A DNA stretch of 64,000 nucleotides from Wolfiporia cocos (lineage: Eukaryota; Basidiomycota; Agaricomycetes; Polyporales; Phaeolaceae). The notes under the pieces are model-generated. The model was not told the DNA's origin. It ran no database searches and worked only from the letters and a program-made list of their open reading frames with translations. The translations under genes and the position numbers were made by a program. Below, piece by piece: positions 60,925 to 64,000 of this stretch. Location: contig JACCLO010000008.1 of the NCBI GenBank assembly GCA_029448655.1, positions 930,001 to 994,000 on the forward strand. Reading direction: 5' to 3'. Position 1 is the stretch's first letter. Each line of letters starts with the position of its first letter.

Positions 60925-62739
60925 CTAGGAAGGCGAGGATGAGGGGTCCACCGAGGACGAGGGCTCAGCCGAGGACGAGGGCTCAGCTGAGGACGAGGGG
61001 TCAGCCAAGGATGAGGGCTCCGCCGAGGACGAGTGGTTTGGCGAGGATGAGGAGCTCAGTGAAGACAACATATCGGCGGAAGCGAGGGTGCCTTGCTCTA
61101 AGTTAGCGCTCCCAGCGACTCCGCCTGCCACTTCATCAGCGGCAAAGCCAGCGAAGATGAGATCCAACGCGGATGGCCCCTCGAGTCTTCGAATCCTTTT
61201 CCCGTTGGGCACAACAACCTTGACTTGTCTCCCCCAGATTTCCCTAGGCTTGTTGTGAGACAAGTATCCTAAGGATCTGGTCCACTTACTTGTTCCACCA
61301 AGCAATCGTCTTTTCCCCCCACTTCTTGTTGGTGAACAACTTGATGATGTTTTCATAAAATTCTTGAACGACGAAGTTGTCTTCAGCTTCGCTCCACGGT
61401 TCCTGTGCACTATATGCAAAGCGTGCCTAAAAAAATATTAGCGTTGCATGAGAATTGAGATCGGAACGTACGAGGCAGGCAGTATATGCAATTGTCTCCT
61501 TCATCACCTCCTTCATCTTGTGATACTTGGATATTGAAGGGCGCCCAGGCCTGGCACCAGGCATATACTCGCCGAAACCAGCCTTTGGTCCTCTGAATAA
61601 GCAGCGGTAATTCTACTGAAGATGTCAGCAGAGTATCTCTGAGAAACCACGCACATACCGCAGCCAAAATAGGCAACAGGAGTAGATTGATGTCGGGACG
61701 GTCCCTTACAAATTCATTCTCGGGATAGCAGAGCGAGGGGAAGTGGTCCGCAGTAATCTCGACCTCGCCTTCAAGTGCTGCTCGACAAAATCTGTGCAAT
61801 ACCATTAGAACGTAAATCAAGTAACAAGCGCGACTTACTTGGCAGGGTCTTCGTCAAAGTCATCTCGCCACTTGCGGCGTGGCACAAGGAGCCGACCTGT
61901 GGTGGGGTGATGGAATCCGCGTTTTTTCTTGTCAACGTTATGGTCAATTTTGGGGATGTCGGGGCGATCGAGGTCAGGAAGATACGAGAGAGCTAGTCGT
62001 TTGAGCTTCGCAACATCGTCATTGCATGCGTTGCGTGCCTTCAATGTGAGCTAACCAAAACATACAGTCAGAAGATGAGATCTCAAATATATGTACACAC
62101 GAATTTCGCCAGTTGTAGGGTGGTGTCAGGATACCTCTCGAAGTAAGCGATTTGCGCACGCAGGCAAGGACAAGCTCGGACGAGCTTGTGATAGTCGTTG
62201 AGTTGGCGTCGGATTTCATCATTGGAGCTGCGCGCTATCAGACAGCGAAAAAATGCGCGATACCTGCATATATGTGCACTATATGGGCGCATATATGCAG
62301 GTATCTCGGAGCGTAAATCAAAAAAAAACGCACAGACGCTTGAACTCAGACGTGCACCATTCGGCTTCCGGGACTCCATCGAGCGTCATCCCAATCTCCA
62401 GGGAAAGCTTGACGTCCATGAAGGTATTAATGGCACGCATGACCCATCGGCCTGCCTCCGCATATGATACAAGACGCCGGCTGGCAATGCGGTATCAGAA
62501 AGGCGCATATATGCTGCAAAACTGGCGACTTACCTATTTGCAGGGATGACAGACTTCGCATCCTTGTGCTGCATGCAGTTGATCAGGTCTTTGAATTCCT
62601 TCTTAGTTCCCGGCAGCTTGAGTACCGGGTCTTCGTCTTCTTCGTCGTCCACTTCTCTGTTACGGTTATTTTGATTTTTCGAATATCGACGGAACTCACC
62701 ATAGGGCAAATACGATACAGGGACTTGTTGCGCAACCAA
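60925..62739 (-). CDS. DUF6698 protein, repeat-borne, 5' end uncertain
   Basis: Exons on the minus strand: (5' part from about 62739)-62534, 62480-62334, 62227-62101, 62050-61839, 61791-61659, 61612-61472, 61426-61290, 61243-60925; from exon 2 on all phases agree. The pattern is that of DUF6698, a family of unknown function abundant in Agaricomycetes: AEAGRWVMRAINTFMDVKLS, then RGFHHPTTGRLLVP, ALEGEVEITADHFPSLCYPE, MKEVMKETIAYTACLARFAY, SAQEPWSEAEDNFV, FYENIIKLF and KTIAWWNKEIWGRQ. The C-terminus is a Ser-rich tail with 6-residue repeats (SSSAEP) coded by an 18-bp tandem array. No ATG lies in frame at the 5' end, so the start may be on an unseen exon or lost. The upstream region and exon 1 recur at 1-320. 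Function unknown. Confidence 0.7.
60935..61055 (+). repeat. 18-bp coding tandem repeat
   Basis: Units of GAGGACGAGGGCTCAGCC, about six with small changes, encode the minus-strand SSSAEP repeats at the C-terminus of the DUF6698 protein. Confidence 0.7.
62259..62305. repeat. Perfect 16-bp inverted repeat in a DUF6698 intron
   Basis: GATACCTGCATATATG at 62,259-62,274 and its exact reverse complement at 62,290-62,305, with a 15-nt spacer. It sits in the intron 62,228-62,333 and takes up almost half of it. GCGCATATATGC recurs in the next upstream intron near 62,502. Confidence 0.75.
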
Positions 62740-62789
62740 CCCCCCCTGGCTACTCGTGATTCTACTGGGCGCATCCCCAGTTGTACTAG

Positions 62790-62990
62790 TCTAAACGGCT
62801 CGTTTCATCTTTGGCAGATCCAACTCTGCTGTCGTTTCACGTTCATCGTTTATTAGCTGATAGATGGCGTTCAACCGCCATCATTCCTATCCATCGTCTC
62901 GGATATATCACTACATATCTATCAAACGTTTGACACTATAGCGTAGATAGTATCGGTGACATCTGGGACAGGCTTGACCCCTAAAACCTA
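62790..62990 (-). repeat. Upstream flank of the DUF6698 gene, duplicated at 1-200
   Basis: On the minus strand the order CCCAGATGTCAC, ACTATCTACGCTATAGT, CAGAGTTGGATCTGCCA is the same as at 1-170. No coding frame. It marks the duplicated segment that extends into the DUF6698 gene. Confidence 0.65.
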
Positions 62991-63366
62991 ACGAAGTATA
63001 TAAACTCATGTATTTACTGTCGAGGCTCTTCAGCTCAATCTTGTTGTATAAACAAGAAGTCTTATACTCGTTCTCAAACGTAGGAAACTACGCTCAGTAT
63101 TTCTCACTCGAGCAATCGAACGACTAAGTCCTCGAAGTGCACACTGACTTCTCGGACTTAGGCGAGTCTTATATTCTATTCGACTCGCACTTGAACAGAT
63201 TATATCCTCTAACGCGTATTGGATATTAACCGATCTCCTAAGGACTTCACTTAGGACCCGAAGGCATCTAACGAGTATTTGCCTTGCATACGGCGACGTG
63301 CCTACGTGCAGAAGAACAATCTATATTCGCGACTCAAATATACGAACGGGTATTCGACCTGTAACA
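62991..63366 (-). mobile_element. Truncated LTR related to family C
   Basis: Shares CTCAGCTCRAYCTTGTTG and TCTTATACTCGTTCTCAA with the family C LTR and ends on the plus strand with GACCTGTAACA, like GATCCGTAACA in family C. Similarity is partial, so it is a relative and not the same subfamily. A GTATATAAAC promoter-like motif lies at its left end. The other LTR end is not found. Confidence 0.5.
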
Positions 63367-63864
63367 ATCACTCACTGCACATTGGCGCACTATATGCGCA
63401 CTATGCATGCTGCAACTGAGTTGACAGACAATAGATCAAGTTTTGAACATCTCATAAGATTGCGTGCAACCAATCGATAATCAATTGTCACGGGGGAGTA
63501 AGCACCCTTCTGGATATGGTACTCGCATCAGAGCACCGGAGCCTAGCGAGCAAACTGCATAGTGAGCAAAAGACGTACTGCATAGCGAGCGAGAGATGCA
63601 TTGCTAAATGAGCGTGAGAATTGCATAGTGAGTGATGAGAAGCGAGCGATAAATTGCATAGCGAACAATCATACTGCATACCGAGCAATCAAGTTGCATA
63701 TCGAACAATCAAACTGTAAATAAAGCTCATCGCGAGTGGTTAAACCGCATAGTGGGCAATGAAAGCACACGATTGAGATGTGAGGTAACATACAAAGCAC
63801 GCTGATCTTTTGCAGCGCCCTTGCAAGGTCAGAACCAATATAGTTTGTCTGCGGGGGCGTGTCA
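63367..63864 (+). repeat. Repeat A (copy 2), uninterrupted
   Basis: Matches the pieces of repeat A at 12.1-16.3 kb in the same order and shows the empty sites of three insertions. It contains about a dozen GCATAGYGAGCRAW-like units between 63,545 and 63,760 and ends GGGGGCGTGTCA. No coding frame. Confidence 0.65.
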
Positions 63865-64000
63865 AACCATGCTCTAGAGTGATAGTTACTTCAATGTCTA
63901 CTATAGCTGTGTACTGCAGATTGTGCCCGGCTGCGAAATTATGCGTATCTCTTGGCAGAGCACACCATTTGCAACGGTTTGATGCTTCTCCTAATGATAC

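Overview
The window looks like nuclear DNA of a filamentous basidiomycete (Agaricomycetes, possibly a polypore). Genes are split by short GT-AG introns, mostly about 50-60 nt. Several families typical of mushroom-forming fungi are present (DUF6533 membrane proteins, a DUF6698 protein, a Tnp2-type transposase, F-box proteins). Long gene-free stretches hold repeats. All exon joins were worked out by hand from splice signals, reading frame and family fit.

Layout. 1-7.2 kb is repeat-rich: a partial copy of a DUF6698-bearing repeat, a solo LTR, a ~4.9 kb block almost without CpG, and a repeat split by a MULE-like element with a 9-bp target duplication. 8.2-9.9 kb carries ATP10 (mitochondrial F1Fo assembly). 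12.1-16.3 kb is a stack of nested insertions, three of them with perfect 5-bp target-site duplications. 17-26.5 kb is the best gene block: an NCS1 uracil/allantoin-type permease, a Ran1/Ksp1-like protein kinase, mitochondrial ribosomal protein uS5m (minus strand) and, divergently, a PITH-domain protein. 27.6-39 kb holds two DUF6533 seven-helix-type genes separated by a dead Tnp2 transposase and other repeat ends. 40.3-46 kb has an F-box protein, a nucleotidyltransferase-fold-like protein, a small one-helix protein with an in-frame TGA, and a coiled-coil protein. 46.8-55 kb is a second gene block: SPP2 splicing factor, a 100-aa hydrophilic protein, GFA1 (first enzyme of chitin-precursor synthesis) and a 185-aa hydrophilin-like protein. 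55-60.2 kb shows no supportable gene. 60.2-63.9 kb carries repeats and a multi-exon DUF6698 gene that lies in a duplicated DNA segment.

The genes do not form one pathway. They are housekeeping genes (ATP10, uS5m, SPP2, GFA1, kinase, permease) in islands between transposon-rich, partly CpG-decayed DNA. The least-explained parts are the repeat-borne DUF6698 gene with a hairpin-filled intron, the palindromic iteron-like repeat found at 12-16 kb and 63 kb, and the CpG-poor block.
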